DNA of 64,000 bases from Pseudomonas purpurea (GTDB taxonomy: Bacteria > Pseudomonadota > Gammaproteobacteria > Pseudomonadales > Pseudomonadaceae): NCBI RefSeq assembly GCF_039908635.1, contig NZ_CP150918.1:4914001-4978000 (forward strand), in the 5' to 3' direction. The stretch's first letter is position 1, and the number at the start of each line of letters is the position of its first letter. Below the pieces are notes generated by a model. The model was given only the letters and a program-made list of their open reading frames with translations. It was not told the DNA's origin and ran no database searches. Shown piece after piece: positions 1 through 10,473 of this stretch. The translations under genes were made by a program, and so were the position numbers.

Positions 1-1382
1 AAGGCCGCCCGGCACTGCACACCGCCCTGCGCCGCCCGGTAGGCGATAAGCTGTCGGTCAACGGCGTCAACGTGATGCCCGAAGTCCACAAGGTGCTGAA
101 CCAGATCACTGAACTGGTCGGCCGTATTCACGACGGCTTGTGGCGTGGTTACACCGAAAAACCGATCACCGACGTGGTGAACATCGGCATCGGTGGCTCG
201 TTCCTCGGCCCGGAGCTGGTCTCCGAAGCGCTGCTGTCCTACGCCCAGAAAGGCGTGCGCTGCCATTACCTGGCGAACATCGACGGCAGTGAGTTCCACG
301 AACTCTCGGCAAAGATTCGCGCCGAAACCACGCTGTTCATCGTCTCGTCGAAATCCTTCAACACCCTCGAAACCCTGAAGAATGCCCAGGCCGCACGCGC
401 CTGGTATCTGGCGCAGGGCGGTTCCGAGGCCGAGCTGTATCGCCACTTCATCGCCGTATCGAGCAACAACGCGGCGGCCGTGGCCTTCGGGATTCGTGAA
501 GAAAACATCTTCCCGATGTGGGACTGGGTCGGCGGGCGTTACTCGCTGTGGTCGGCCATCGGTTTGCCGATTGCCCTGGCCATCGGCATGTCCAACTTCA
601 AGGAACTGCTGTCCGGCGCCTACACCATGGACCAGCACTTCCAGAGCGCGCCGTTCGAACAGAACATGCCGGTGCTGCTGGCGCTGCTGGGTGTCTGGTA
701 CGGCAACTTCTGGGGTTCGCAAAGCCACGCGATCCTGCCGTACGACCACTACCTGCGCAACATCACCAAGCACTTGCAACAGTTGGACATGGAATCCAAC
801 GGCAAGAGCGTGCGCCAGGACGGCACGCCGGTGTCCACTGACACCGGCCCGGTCATCTGGGGCGGCGTCGGTTGCAACGGTCAGCATGCCTATCACCAGT
901 TGCTGCACCAAGGCACCCAACTGATTCCGGCCGACTTCATCGTGCCGATCGTCAGCTTCAACCCGGTTGCCGACCACCATCAGTGGCTGTACGCCAACTG
1001 CCTGTCGCAAAGCCAGGCGCTGATGCTCGGTAAAACCCGCGCCGAAGCCGAAGCCGAGCTGCGTGACAAAGGCCTGCCCGAAGCCGAAGTGCAAAAAATC
1101 GCACCGCACAAGGTGATTCCGGGCAACCGCCCGAGCAACACCTTGGTGGTCGAACGCATCAGCCCCCGTCGTCTCGGCGCACTGGTGGCGATGTACGAGC
1201 ACAAGGTCTTCGTGCAAAGCGTGATCTGGGGCATCAACGCCTTCGACCAATGGGGCGTGGAGCTGGGCAAGGAACTGGGCAAAGGCGTCTACAACCGCCT
1301 GACCGGCACCGAAGAAACCCCGGCTGACGATGCTTCCACTCAGGGCCTGATCAACTACTTCCGCGGTCGTCACCGCGGGTGA
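1..1382 (+). CDS. pgi: Glucose-6-phosphate isomerase (5'-truncated by window edge)
   Basis: Interconverts glucose 6-phosphate and fructose 6-phosphate in the cytoplasm. In pseudomonads, which break sugars down by the Entner-Doudoroff route, it mainly serves gluconeogenesis and hexose-phosphate recycling (family knowledge). The frame is open from base 3, so the start lies outside the window; 459 C-terminal residues of about 554 are present. Visible signatures are [14 protein letters not shown] near nt 180, SKSFNTLET near nt 349, WDWVGGRYS near nt 520, and [14 protein letters not shown] near nt 1267 with the catalytic lysine. The gene ends in TGA and is followed by a REP element, then acs on the same strand. 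Identity is secure; only the N-terminus is missing. Confidence 0.97.
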   Translation, partial: GRPALHTALRRPVGDKLSVNGVNVMPEVHKVLNQITELVGRIHDGLWRGYTEKPITDVVNIGIGGSFLGPELVSEALLSYAQKGVRCHYLANIDGSEFHELSAKIRAETTLFIVSSKSFNTLETLKNAQAARAWYLAQGGSEAELYRHFIAVSSNNAAAVAFGIREENIFPMWDWVGGRYSLWSAIGLPIALAIGMSNFKELLSGAYTMDQHFQSAPFEQNMPVLLALLGVWYGNFWGSQSHAILPYDHYLRNITKHLQQLDMESNGKSVRQDGTPVSTDTGPVIWGGVGCNGQHAYHQLLHQGTQLIPADFIVPIVSFNPVADHHQWLYANCLSQSQALMLGKTRAEAEAELRDKGLPEAEVQKIAPHKVIPGNRPSNTLVVERISPRRLGALVAMYEHKVFVQSVIWGINAFDQWGVELGKELGKGVYNRLTGTEETPADDASTQGLINYFRGRHRG

Positions 1383-1389
1383 TCTGATC

Positions 1390-1443
1390 CTCGCTCCCAC
1401 AGGTCTGCACAGACCCTGTGGGAGCGGGCTTGCTCGCTCCCAC
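1390..1443. repeat. REP-type inverted repeat between pgi and acs
   Basis: A compact palindromic element. TCGCTCCCACAG on the left is answered by CTGTGGGAGCG, and a second palindrome GTGGGAGC...GCTCGCTCCCAC follows at once (nt 1418-1443). The GTGGGAGCG core is the same as in the larger elements elsewhere in the window, but the long central arm is missing, so this looks like a shortened or rearranged REP pair. It may act as a transcript 3' end for pgi. Confidence 0.85.
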
Positions 1444-1525
1444 ATTGGTCCCCTGTACGACTTGAACCCGATAGTCACTCGGCGCATCTTTATCACTTGT
1501 CGCAAAACAAGAATAAGGAACCGTC

Positions 1526-3463
<1,938 letters not shown>

Positions 3464-3466
3464 ACC

Positions 3467-3486
3467 GGCGCGGCCCATGCCGCGCC
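3467..3486 (+). terminator. GC-rich hairpin after acs
   Basis: A perfect 8-bp inverted repeat (GGCGCGGC, loop CCAT, GCCGCGCC) begins 3 nt after the acs stop. It lacks a T-tract, so it may be a weak terminator or an mRNA-stabilising 3' hairpin rather than a classic intrinsic terminator. Confidence 0.4.
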
Positions 3487-3514
3487 CTCCTTAATGCTGT
3501 TGCAGCGAGTTGCC

Positions 3515-4387
3515 ATGGAATTCATCCGTACGCGCATCGAAACCCAGATCATGAGCCTGAGCGGTCTGTCGCTGGGCAAACTCGACCTGGAAAACCCCAA
3601 GGGCGACCCGGGTCTGTTCGGCCCGGACTCGGTCAGTTGGCAGGTCCACGGTGACTTCAGCAGCATGCTCATTGGCGGCATCAGCGCATTGATGTTGCAA
3701 GCCTTGCACCCATTGGCACTGGCCGGGGTCTGGGACCACTCCAACTTTCGTGAAGACATGCTCGGGCGACTGCGCCGCACCGGGCAGTTCATCTCGGGCA
3801 CGACCTTCGGCTCACGCCAGGACGCCGAATGGCTGATCGACAAAGTGCGCACCATTCACCTGCAAGTCGTTGGCACCGCGCCCGACGGCCGCCCCTACGC
3901 TGCCAGCGATCCCGACCTGCTGACCTGGGTGCATGTGGCGGAAGTCAGCAGCTTCCTCACCGCCCATGTGCGCTACCGCAACCCGGACCTTTCACTGGCC
4001 GATCAGGACCGGTACTACGCCGAAATCGCCCTGGTCGCCGAGCGGCTGGGCGCTCGCGATGTTCCGCGCTCACGACGCGAAGTCGCCGCGTACCTTGAGC
4101 GAATTCGCCCGCAACTGCTCTGCGATGAGCGCAGCCGCGAGGTGCTGCGATTGCTCCTCGCCGCACCGTCCCCCAGTCGCCTGGCCAAACCTTTCGGCGG
4201 GCTGATGATGCAAGCCGGCATCGACCTGCTGCCCGACTGGGCCAGTGACATGCTGGGTGTCCGCCAGAATCCGTTGCATCGCCAACTGATCCGCGCCAGC
4301 GTCAATCGCAGTGCCCCGATGCTGCGCTGGGCGGTGCGCAATGGTTCGGTGCAGCGTGCCAAACGGCGGATGGGGATATCCAGCTGA
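3515..4387 (+). CDS. Oxygenase MpaB family protein (DUF2236)
   Basis: A 290-residue protein of the DUF2236 / MpaB-rubber-oxygenase-like family. Characterised relatives are haem proteins that cleave isoprenoid or polyprenyl chains; the substrate of this bacterial branch is unknown to me. The N-terminal half holds the family-like stretch HPLALAGVWDHSNF (nt about 3708-3750), whose conserved histidines and arginines would be candidate haem ligands by analogy. I chose ATG 3515 (MEFIRTRIETQ) over ATG 3494 because family members I recall begin there; neither has a strong ribosome binding site. There is no signal peptide. It is close to acs but separated by a hairpin, and a class-B REPIN follows it. 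Confidence 0.75.
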   Translation: MEFIRTRIETQIMSLSGLSLGKLDLENPKGDPGLFGPDSVSWQVHGDFSSMLIGGISALMLQALHPLALAGVWDHSNFREDMLGRLRRTGQFISGTTFGSRQDAEWLIDKVRTIHLQVVGTAPDGRPYAASDPDLLTWVHVAEVSSFLTAHVRYRNPDLSLADQDRYYAEIALVAERLGARDVPRSRREVAAYLERIRPQLLCDERSREVLRLLLAAPSPSRLAKPFGGLMMQAGIDLLPDWASDMLGVRQNPLHRQLIRASVNRSAPMLRWAVRNGSVQRAKRRMGISS

Positions 4388-4434
4388 ATGTGTGACCTTG
4401 GCGATCGAACGCTGGATCATCGCCAAACACTTAC

Positions 4435-4571
4435 CCTGTGGCGAGGGAGCTTGCTCCCGCTGGAGTGCAAAGCACTCCCAAATCCTTCCCCCAAATCCTT
4501 TCAGACAGAGCCCGGTCGAAGACTTTACGGCCGCTACGCGCCCGAGCGGGAGCAAGCTCCCTCGCCACAGG
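4435..4571. repeat. REPIN, class B (TGTGGCGAGGGAGCTTGCTCCC)
   Basis: Two inverted REP halves bracket about 80 nt. The left half reads CTGTGGCGAGGGAGCTTGCT and the right half its complement, GAGCAAGCTCCCTCGCCACAG (nt about 4551-4571). The same end sequence recurs at 28473-28592. The element fills most of the space between the MpaB gene and the methyltransferase. Confidence 0.9.
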
Positions 4572-4631
4572 GGAACCATCGATCACAATGCTGTTAAACT
4601 CTCGCGCCAAATTCCCCAGCAAGGCGCGTCC

Positions 4632-5648
4632 ATGTCTTCCTTGAATCAGGCGCTGCGCGCCGCCCTCGATCATCGCCAAGACCTGCTCGCCGAGCTGCAC
4701 CAGCAAGGCACCGACTGCTATCGACTGTTCCATGGCAGCCAGGAAGGCGCCGGTGGCCTGACCGTCGACCGTTACGGCCCGCAGTTGCTGGTCCAGAGCT
4801 TTCACCAATCGCTGGAACGCGATGACTTGCTCGCGCTGCACGCGACCATCAACCAGCACCTCGACCTCGATACCCTGCTGGTCTACAACGACCGCTCGCG
4901 GGGTAACTCGCGCATTGATCGCGAAGACACGGTTTACCGCGCCGACGAGGCCGCACTGGCAGACATGGTTGGCCACGAATGGGGCCTGAACTACCGGGTC
5001 CGTGGCCGCCACGCCGGGCAAGATCCGCTGTTGTTCCTGGACCTGCGAAACGCTCGCGGCTGGGTCAAGGACCACAGCGCCGGCAAAAGCGTGCTGAACC
5101 TGTTTGCCTACACCTGCGGCGTGGGCCTCAGTGCCGCTGCTGGCGGTGCCCGCGAGGTCTGCAACCTGGACTTTGCCGAAGGCAACCTGGCCGTGGGTCG
5201 TGAAAACGGCCTGCTCAACCCCCAGTTGCCGACCATGCAGTTCGTGCAATCGGACTACTTCCCGGCCATTCGCCAACTCGCCGGCTTGCCGATCACCCAG
5301 CGTCGAGGGCAGAAACTGCCGAGTTATCCACGCCTGGAACAGCGCCAATACGACCTGGTCCTGCTCGATCCACCCGCGTGGGCAAAAAGCGCGTTCGGCA
5401 CCGTCGACCTGTTGCGCGATTACCAAAGCCTGCTCAAACCGGCACTGCTGGCCACTGCCGACAACGGCGTACTGATCTGCTGCAACAACCTGGCGAAAGT
5501 CAGCCTCGACGACTGGCGCGAGCAAGTCCTGCGCTGCGCCGAGAAAGCCGGGCGTCCGGTGCGGGACTGCGCCGTGCTGACCCCGGGCCGTGACTTCCCG
5601 TCGATGGATCAACAGCCACCACTGAAAACCCTGATCCTCCAGCTCTGA
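4632..5648 (+). CDS. Class I SAM-dependent methyltransferase, RlmI/RlmK-like
   Basis: Probable S-adenosylmethionine-dependent rRNA methyltransferase of 338 residues. SAM-binding motif I is visible as NLFAYTCGVGLSAA (about residues 156-169), and the catalytic-type motif IV as DLVLLDPPAW (about residues 241-250), followed by CCNNLAKVS. This layout is that of the RlmI/RlmK-C family, whose best-known member makes m5C in 23S rRNA. The start ATG 4632 (MSSLNQALR) was chosen because the frame upstream runs through the REPIN and into the previous gene. The short N-terminal part resembles the RlmI-type EEHE-like domain more than a full PUA domain. The exact rRNA target is not assignable. Confidence 0.82.
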   Translation: MSSLNQALRAALDHRQDLLAELHQQGTDCYRLFHGSQEGAGGLTVDRYGPQLLVQSFHQSLERDDLLALHATINQHLDLDTLLVYNDRSRGNSRIDREDTVYRADEAALADMVGHEWGLNYRVRGRHAGQDPLLFLDLRNARGWVKDHSAGKSVLNLFAYTCGVGLSAAAGGAREVCNLDFAEGNLAVGRENGLLNPQLPTMQFVQSDYFPAIRQLAGLPITQRRGQKLPSYPRLEQRQYDLVLLDPPAWAKSAFGTVDLLRDYQSLLKPALLATADNGVLICCNNLAKVSLDDWREQVLRCAEKAGRPVRDCAVLTPGRDFPSMDQQPPLKTLILQL

Positions 5649-5742
5649 AACCCTACAAGAAAATCTGAAGAATCCTGTACGAAGGCGATTACTTCGGAAC
5701 CGTAAACGCGTGCCATACTCCAAGGCACTCCGATTCAGACAG

Positions 5743-8691
5743 ATGAAGCCCCACATGCCCAAAGGATTGATTCGCGCTATCGGCGCTTTGTTGACCGCTC
5801 TGGCCCTCTACAGCCTGCTGGGGTTTCTGATTTTGCCGGGCATCGCCTTGCGGGTCGCCAACCAACAATTGGCCCACTACGCCACGGTGCCGGCCCACAT
5901 CCAGCGGATCGAACTCAATCCCTTCAGCCTGGAATTGACCGTGTGGGGCCTGAACATCGGCGAGCCGGGCAAGGAGCAGATCGGCTTCGAACGGCTCTAC
6001 GCCAACCTGCAGATCGACAGCCTCTGGACGCGTGCGCTGCACCTGGCCGACATCGAACTGGATAAACCCAAGACCGAGATTCTCTTTGGCAAGGACGGCC
6101 AGCTCAACCTGCTGGGCCTGTTCAAACTGCCAGCCAGCGAACCCACGCCCACCGACCCGAACGCCAAGCCCTTCCCGGTGCGCGTCGAGCGCATCAAACT
6201 GGCGGGTGGCTATGTCCACTTCCAGGACTTGCGCCCCAGCGAGCCCATCGAGTTCCTGTACAACACACTCGATTTCGAACTGAGCAACCTGTCCACCCTG
6301 CCCGACGACAACGCCGCCATGACCCTCGTGGCTGTCGGCCCCGAGGGCGGGCAGATCGACTGGTCCGGCCATGTCAGCCTGATCCCTCTCACCTCCGAAG
6401 GCACACTCAAAGTCACCAACGGCAAGATGAAAGCCTGGTGGCCCTATGTGCGCGACGCGGTGCCGCTGGTCCTGGAAGAGGGCACCCTGAGCCTGAGTAC
6501 CGACTACAAGCTCAGCCTGGCCAAGGGCACCGAACTGCTGCTGAGCAACACCGCGCTCAACATTGCACCGTTCGCGATCAAGGCCCCGGATGGCCGGCCG
6601 TTGGTGCGCCTGGCGCGTCTGGACGTCAGCGAAACCACGATCGACCTGGCCAAGCAACAGGTGGTGGTCGGCAAGGTTCGCAGCGAAAAACTCGAAACCT
6701 GGGCGGCCCTCGAGTCAGACGGTCAACTCGACTGGCAAAAACTCTTCGCCAGCCAACCGGCCAAGCCGGCGGCAAAAGCAGAACCCGCGGCGGCGCCAGC
6801 AGCAGCCGACTCGCCCAAAGCCGAGCCGGTTGCCCCGAGCAAACCCTGGCAAGTCCTGTTGAAGGATGTGCAATTGCGCAATTACCAGGTTCACCTGGCT
6901 GATCGCAAGGCACAACCAGCCGTGGCACTGGAAGTCGGCCCGCTGAACCTCGACCTGCAAAACTTTGACAGCCTCAACGGCTCGCCTTTCACGCTCAAGC
7001 TCGACACCGGGCTGGGCAAGCAGGGCAAAGTCCAGGCGAGTGGCGAAGTCAATCTGGCGCCGATCAGCGCCAAACTCAACGTACAGACCAAGGACATCGA
7101 CCTGCGTGTCGCCCAGTCCTATATCAGCCCGTTCATTCGCCTGGAACTACGCAGCGGCATGCTCGGCAGTGATCTGGCGGTCAACCTGAAAAGCACCGAA
7201 CCGTTGGCGTTCAACGTCACCGGCCGAGCGCAGATTGATCAACTGCACACCCTCGACACCCTGAAAACCCGCGACTTCCTCAAGTGGCAGCAAGTGGTGG
7301 TCGACGGTATCAACTACCAGCACGGCGACAGCCTGTCGATCGACAAGATCAACCTGCAACAGCCGTATGTGCGTTTCATGATCAACGATGACCGCACCAC
7401 CAACATCGATGACCTGCTGATCCCGCAACCGGCCGGCAGTGGCACCAAGACCGCCGCAGCAAAACCTGCGGCCGGCACGAACAAACCGCTAGGCATTCAC
7501 ATCGGTGGCATCGCAATCAATGACGGCTCGGCGAACTTCGCCGACTTCAGCCTGACGCCGAACTTCGCCACAGCCATTCAACAGCTCAACGGCCAGATCG
7601 GCACCATCGACAGCCGCCAGGCCAAGCCGGCCAGCGTCGACGTCAAGGGCAAGGTCGACCGCTACGCACCAGTGACCATCAAGGGCAGCGTCAACCCGTT
7701 CGACCCGATGGCCGCGCTGGACATCGCCACCAGTTTCAAGCGGGTCGAACTGACCACCCTCACGCCCTATTCCGGCAAATTTGCCGGCTACCGGATTCGC
7801 AAGGGCCGACTCAATCTCGATGTTCACTACCTGATTACCAAGGGCCAGCTCAAAGCAGAAAACAAAGTCGTCGTGGAACAACTGGAGCTGGGCGAGAAAG
7901 TCGACAGCCCGGACGCCGTGAGCCTGCCGCTGAAACTGGCCGTCGCGTTGCTCAAGGACGTCGATGGCAGGATCTCCATCGAACTGCCGGTTACCGGCGA
8001 CTTGAACAATCCACAGTTCAGCGTGATGCCGATTATCTGGCAAACCCTGCGTAACCTGATCGTGAAAGCCGCCGCCGCGCCGTTCAAACTCATTGGCGGC
8101 CTGGTCACCGGAGGGGATTCGGAGGACCTGGGCAGCGTTTCGTTCGCACCGGGCTCCAGCGACCTGAACAAGGACGCTGAGGCCGCACTGGTCAAACTGG
8201 CTAACGCACTCAAGGAACGTCCGGCGCTGCGCCTGGAAATCGAAGGCACCGCTGCACAAAGCAGCGACGGTCAGCTGATTGCCGAGCAGCGACTGGAACG
8301 CGAATACCAGTACAACTACTACAAAATACTCCAGCGGCGCGGCGACAAGGTCCCGGCCCAGGCTTCGTTGCTGGAGGTCCCGGACGGCGAGAAAAGTCCG
8401 CTGCTCGAAGGCATTTACCGCACACGCCTGAAAACCCAGCCACCGGCCGAATGGGCGCAACTGAGTAAAGATGAACGCACTGCCAAACTGCGCGAAGGCG
8501 TGATCAAGTTCTGGGCTTCAAGCGACGTACTCTTGCGTCAACTGGGCCAGGACCGCGCCAGCAGCATCAAGGATTACCTGGTGGATAAAGGCCAGCTGGC
8601 CGATGACCGTGTGTACTTCATCGATGCCAACCTCGGTCAGGCGGAAAGTGACGGTCGCGTGGTCACCCCAATGCACCTGGATGCCGAGTAA
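5743..8691 (+). CDS. DUF748 / AsmA-like envelope protein
   Basis: A 982-residue envelope protein. One N-terminal membrane segment (about residues 10-35) is followed by long beta-rich repeats typical of DUF748 and the AsmA-like superfamily, whose members include bridge-like proteins thought to move phospholipid between the inner and outer membranes (family inference). An Ala/Pro/Lys linker lies at about residues 340-365, and a second Ala/Lys-rich linker at about residues 570-583. The C-terminal 180 residues start with SFAPGSSDLNK and resemble an OmpA-like segment. ATG 5743 is preferred; ATG 5755 is also possible. The stop codon directly abuts the next gene, so the two are probably co-transcribed. 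Confidence 0.8.
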   Translation: MKPHMPKGLIRAIGALLTALALYSLLGFLILPGIALRVANQQLAHYATVPAHIQRIELNPFSLELTVWGLNIGEPGKEQIGFERLYANLQIDSLWTRALHLADIELDKPKTEILFGKDGQLNLLGLFKLPASEPTPTDPNAKPFPVRVERIKLAGGYVHFQDLRPSEPIEFLYNTLDFELSNLSTLPDDNAAMTLVAVGPEGGQIDWSGHVSLIPLTSEGTLKVTNGKMKAWWPYVRDAVPLVLEEGTLSLSTDYKLSLAKGTELLLSNTALNIAPFAIKAPDGRPLVRLARLDVSETTIDLAKQQVVVGKVRSEKLETWAALESDGQLDWQKLFASQPAKPAAKAEPAAAPAAADSPKAEPVAPSKPWQVLLKDVQLRNYQVHLADRKAQPAVALEVGPLNLDLQNFDSLNGSPFTLKLDTGLGKQGKVQASGEVNLAPISAKLNVQTKDIDLRVAQSYISPFIRLELRSGMLGSDLAVNLKSTEPLAFNVTGRAQIDQLHTLDTLKTRDFLKWQQVVVDGINYQHGDSLSIDKINLQQPYVRFMINDDRTTNIDDLLIPQPAGSGTKTAAAKPAAGTNKPLGIHIGGIAINDGSANFADFSLTPNFATAIQQLNGQIGTIDSRQAKPASVDVKGKVDRYAPVTIKGSVNPFDPMAALDIATSFKRVELTTLTPYSGKFAGYRIRKGRLNLDVHYLITKGQLKAENKVVVEQLELGEKVDSPDAVSLPLKLAVALLKDVDGRISIELPVTGDLNNPQFSVMPIIWQTLRNLIVKAAAAPFKLIGGLVTGGDSEDLGSVSFAPGSSDLNKDAEAALVKLANALKERPALRLEIEGTAAQSSDGQLIAEQRLEREYQYNYYKILQRRGDKVPAQASLLEVPDGEKSPLLEGIYRTRLKTQPPAEWAQLSKDERTAKLREGVIKFWASSDVLLRQLGQDRASSIKDYLVDKGQLADDRVYFIDANLGQAESDGRVVTPMHLDAE

Positions 8692-8988
8692 ATGCACGCC
8701 CGAATGTTGATCTGCCTGGGGCTGGCGCTTGCAGCCAGCCACGCGTGGGCAGCCGATACACTGCGCTGCGGCAGCCAACTGATCAGCGTGGGTGATCGCT
8801 CAAGCGAAGTGCTGCAAAAATGCGGCGAACCGATTGCCCGTGATTCCCTGGGCTACAAGCGCAGCGCCAATCGCCGGGAAGAGTTCCAGGTCGAAGAATG
8901 GACCTACGGCCCGAACAGCGGCATGTACCAGTACCTGCGCTTTGAAGGAAACAGGTTGGTGCACATCGACAGCAAGCGCGGTAACTGA
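8692..8988 (+). CDS. DUF2845 domain protein (small exported protein)
   Basis: A 98-residue protein with a clear signal peptide (cleavage expected after SHAWA, near residue 21). The mature part contains LRCGSQLISVGDRSSEVLQKCGEP, given here only as the paired cysteines spaced by about 20 residues, and a C-terminal EWTYGPNSGMYQYLRF stretch; both are typical of DUF2845 proteins. It is expected in the periplasm and its function is unknown. It starts immediately after the TAA of the DUF748 gene with no gap, which implies translational coupling. A role beside the AsmA-like protein is only suggested by the operon. Confidence 0.8.
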   Translation: MHARMLICLGLALAASHAWAADTLRCGSQLISVGDRSSEVLQKCGEPIARDSLGYKRSANRREEFQVEEWTYGPNSGMYQYLRFEGNRLVHIDSKRGN

Positions 8989-9024
8989 ACCTCCCATGTC
9001 GGGTTTGCGGCGCCACAAATAGAA

Positions 9025-9052
9025 CAGGCCCCGACACGAATGCCGGGGCCTG
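9025..9052 (+). terminator. Hairpin after the DUF748-DUF2845 operon
   Basis: A perfect 9-bp inverted repeat, CAGGCCCCG...CGGGGCCTG, with a 10-nt loop, 37 nt after the stop. There is no strong T-run, so termination strength is uncertain. Confidence 0.5.
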
Positions 9053-9161
9053 TAATGACCACATCCTTGTGGCCGGTCGCATGACCTCAAAAGCAGCGAC
9101 ACGTGTATGGCTCGGCCCACCTGTCGCGCCTTCTCCCGGTCCAGGCGAGAAGTCTTGCGTG

Positions 9162-9518
9162 TTACTCGGCTTTCAGACCGTCAGCCGATACGGCTTTCAC
9201 GCCTTTGATTTTTTTGGCGATCGCCACGGCAGTGGTTTTCTGAGCGGCGGTCAGCGCAACAGTCGACGACAGCGATACAACACCTTTGTTGGTTTCGACT
9301 TTGATGTCGGTACCTGGAATGCCCTTCTCGGTCACCAGATCGCTTTTCACTTTGGTGGTGATCCAGGTGTCGGAAGTCGCTTCCTTGGCCTTGGTCATTT
9401 CACCGGCAGCCACCGCCATCGGCGACTGGGTGGTTTGAGTGGTCTGGGCAAATGCACCGCTGGCCAGGGTCAGGGTCAGCGCGGTAGCAGTTGCGGCAGC
9501 GATAGCGAACTTCTTCAT
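9162..9518 (-). CDS. BON domain periplasmic protein
   Basis: A 118-residue exported protein. The signal peptide MKKFAIAAATATALTLTLAS ends near ASGAFA (residue 24). The mature chain carries one BON domain (about residues 50-115) with the usual TKVKSDLV, GTDIKVETNKGVVSL and IAKKIKGVKAV elements. BON proteins (OsmY, DolP-like) bind membranes and phospholipids and are often osmotic- or envelope-stress induced; this one has a single domain. GGAGT lies 5-9 nt before the ATG. Its upstream region (9519-9760) is unusually AT-rich and holds an iterated palindromic motif (see findings). Confidence 0.88.
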   Translation of the reverse strand: MKKFAIAAATATALTLTLASGAFAQTTQTTQSPMAVAAGEMTKAKEATSDTWITTKVKSDLVTEKGIPGTDIKVETNKGVVSLSSTVALTAAQKTTAVAIAKKIKGVKAVSADGLKAE

Positions 9519-9661
9519 ACGAGTAACTCCTGTTTTTCCAGAAAGTCTGCTGCATGCGATCTCAGCAGGGTTACCAGGGATGTTGCAGAGGATGTGCCAA
9601 CCTTCAATAAAATAGAAAACTCATGCAAATCAATATCTTATAAATTCATCGAAAAAACGGA

Positions 9662-9680
9662 GTCATGCAAATTGCATGAC
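9662..9680. promoter_or_regulatory. Perfect palindrome GTCATGCAA-A-TTGCATGAC
   Basis: Nine bases on each side of a single A are exactly complementary. Related half-sites flank it at about 9621 and 9695. Symmetry and the position about 145-160 bases upstream of the BON gene suggest an operator for a dimeric regulator; the regulator is unknown. Confidence 0.4.
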
Positions 9681-9781
9681 CCGGCCATTCTCTACATGCA
9701 AGTTGCAGGTTTTACTTCAGGCTTGACGCCATGAATGACTGAACGATTCCCCCCAAGGCAGTCCGCCCCCCAATGACGGGC

Positions 9782-9814
9782 AAAAAATTGCCCCGCGTCC
9801 GCAGAGGCGAGGCA
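9782..9814 (-). terminator. Intrinsic terminator of pilA
   Basis: On the reverse strand, TGCCTCGC pairs with GCGGGGCA (8 bp with one G-T pair) and is followed by TTTTTT. It lies 18 nt downstream of the pilA stop codon. Confidence 0.8.
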
Positions 9815-9831
9815 TTGGTTCATCACTGCAC

Positions 9832-10248
9832 TCAGGTGCCGGTGCAACCTTTAGGCGCGTAGTCCTGCAAGGCAGTGGTCGCACAGGACCATCCGGTTGT
9901 CACGTCACGCGTCAGGGTAATGGTTTTGCTCAACACAGGCGCTGGCGCATTCACCAGCGTGCACACAATGGTGCCGGCACCTGTGGATGCAGTGCCCGTC
10001 ACCACCAGCGTGCAATTGCTGGTCGCCGCAGCGCCGCCAGGCCCCACGTTCGCCGTGGTCGGCGCGGTCCCTTGATTGATCACATCCTCATACGGAACCT
10101 TCATCGCCGAAATCTCGGCCAGCCCGGCAGTGAGCTTCGCCCGCGCTTGATACTTGGAATACATCGGCAGGGCGAACGTCGCCAGAATCCCGATGATCGC
10201 GACCACGATCAGCAGTTCGATCAGGGTGAAACCTTGTTGTTTGCTCAT
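9832..10248 (-). CDS. pilA: Type IV major pilin
   Basis: The main subunit of the type IVa pilus fibre, 138 residues. The prepilin leader MSKQQG is cut before FTLIELLIVVAIIGIL, leaving Phe+1 and the conserved Glu+5. The long hydrophobic helix is followed by a head domain with four cysteines. The last pair (in the WSCATTAL and PKGC stretches near the C-terminus) fits the disulfide-bonded D-region of pseudomonad pilins; the other two could form a second bond. It faces pilBCD, as in P. aeruginosa, and has a sigma-54 type promoter upstream. No pilin-modification gene such as tfpO lies next to it. Confidence 0.95.
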   Translation of the reverse strand: MSKQQGFTLIELLIVVAIIGILATFALPMYSKYQARAKLTAGLAEISAMKVPYEDVINQGTAPTTANVGPGGAAATSNCTLVVTGTASTGAGTIVCTLVNAPAPVLSKTITLTRDVTTGWSCATTALQDYAPKGCTGT

Positions 10249-10295
10249 AAACGGCTCCAGGCATGAGGCGAAATCTCATGATCTGATCAGTACAA

Positions 10296-10311
10296 AGCAC
10301 AGCACATGCCA
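10296..10311 (-). promoter_or_regulatory. Sigma-54 promoter of pilA
   Basis: The reverse strand reads TGGCATGTGCTGTGCT, which matches the -24/-12 consensus TGGCAC-N5-TTGCW at all positions except two, with the invariant GG and GC spaced correctly. It lies 48 nt upstream of the pilA ATG. In P. aeruginosa pilA is transcribed by sigma-54 with PilR, and both pilS and pilR are in this window. Confidence 0.8.
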
Positions 10312-10473
10312 ACGTACTCCTGCCCAGCCCTGTGGGGTTAGAGGCCTTGTCCTTCATGGCTCCGGACCTGAAGAAGCGCACTATCTGACACTTTTTGTCA
10401 CCCACGCCTCGCTGGTTGGGCGCCACCGGTTGACTACGCTATAAGTCTTCAATGGTTTGCGTCTGGTGCCCGA

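Larger units (their letters stand above)
9519..9831. other. AT-rich intergenic region with repeated CATGCAA motifs and the pilA terminator
   Basis: Contains no gene I can support. The part next to the BON gene is much more AT-rich than the rest of the window. It holds three copies of a CATGCAA-type motif (nt 9621-9630, 9662-9680, 9695-9708); the middle one is a perfect palindrome. The part next to pilA contains the pilA terminator at 9782-9814. Confidence 0.6.

Noticed and set aside
4311..4631. N-terminal extension of the methyltransferase frame
   Set aside because: It runs through the REPIN and the end of the MpaB gene; the family-type start is ATG 4632.
5689..6657. 322-codon reverse-strand frame inside the DUF748 gene
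   Set aside because: Antisense shadow with low-complexity Gly/Gln/Val composition.
9069..9734. 221-codon + strand frame across the BON gene
   Set aside because: Covers the complete reverse-strand BON gene and its AT-rich promoter; no signal peptide or coherent domain.
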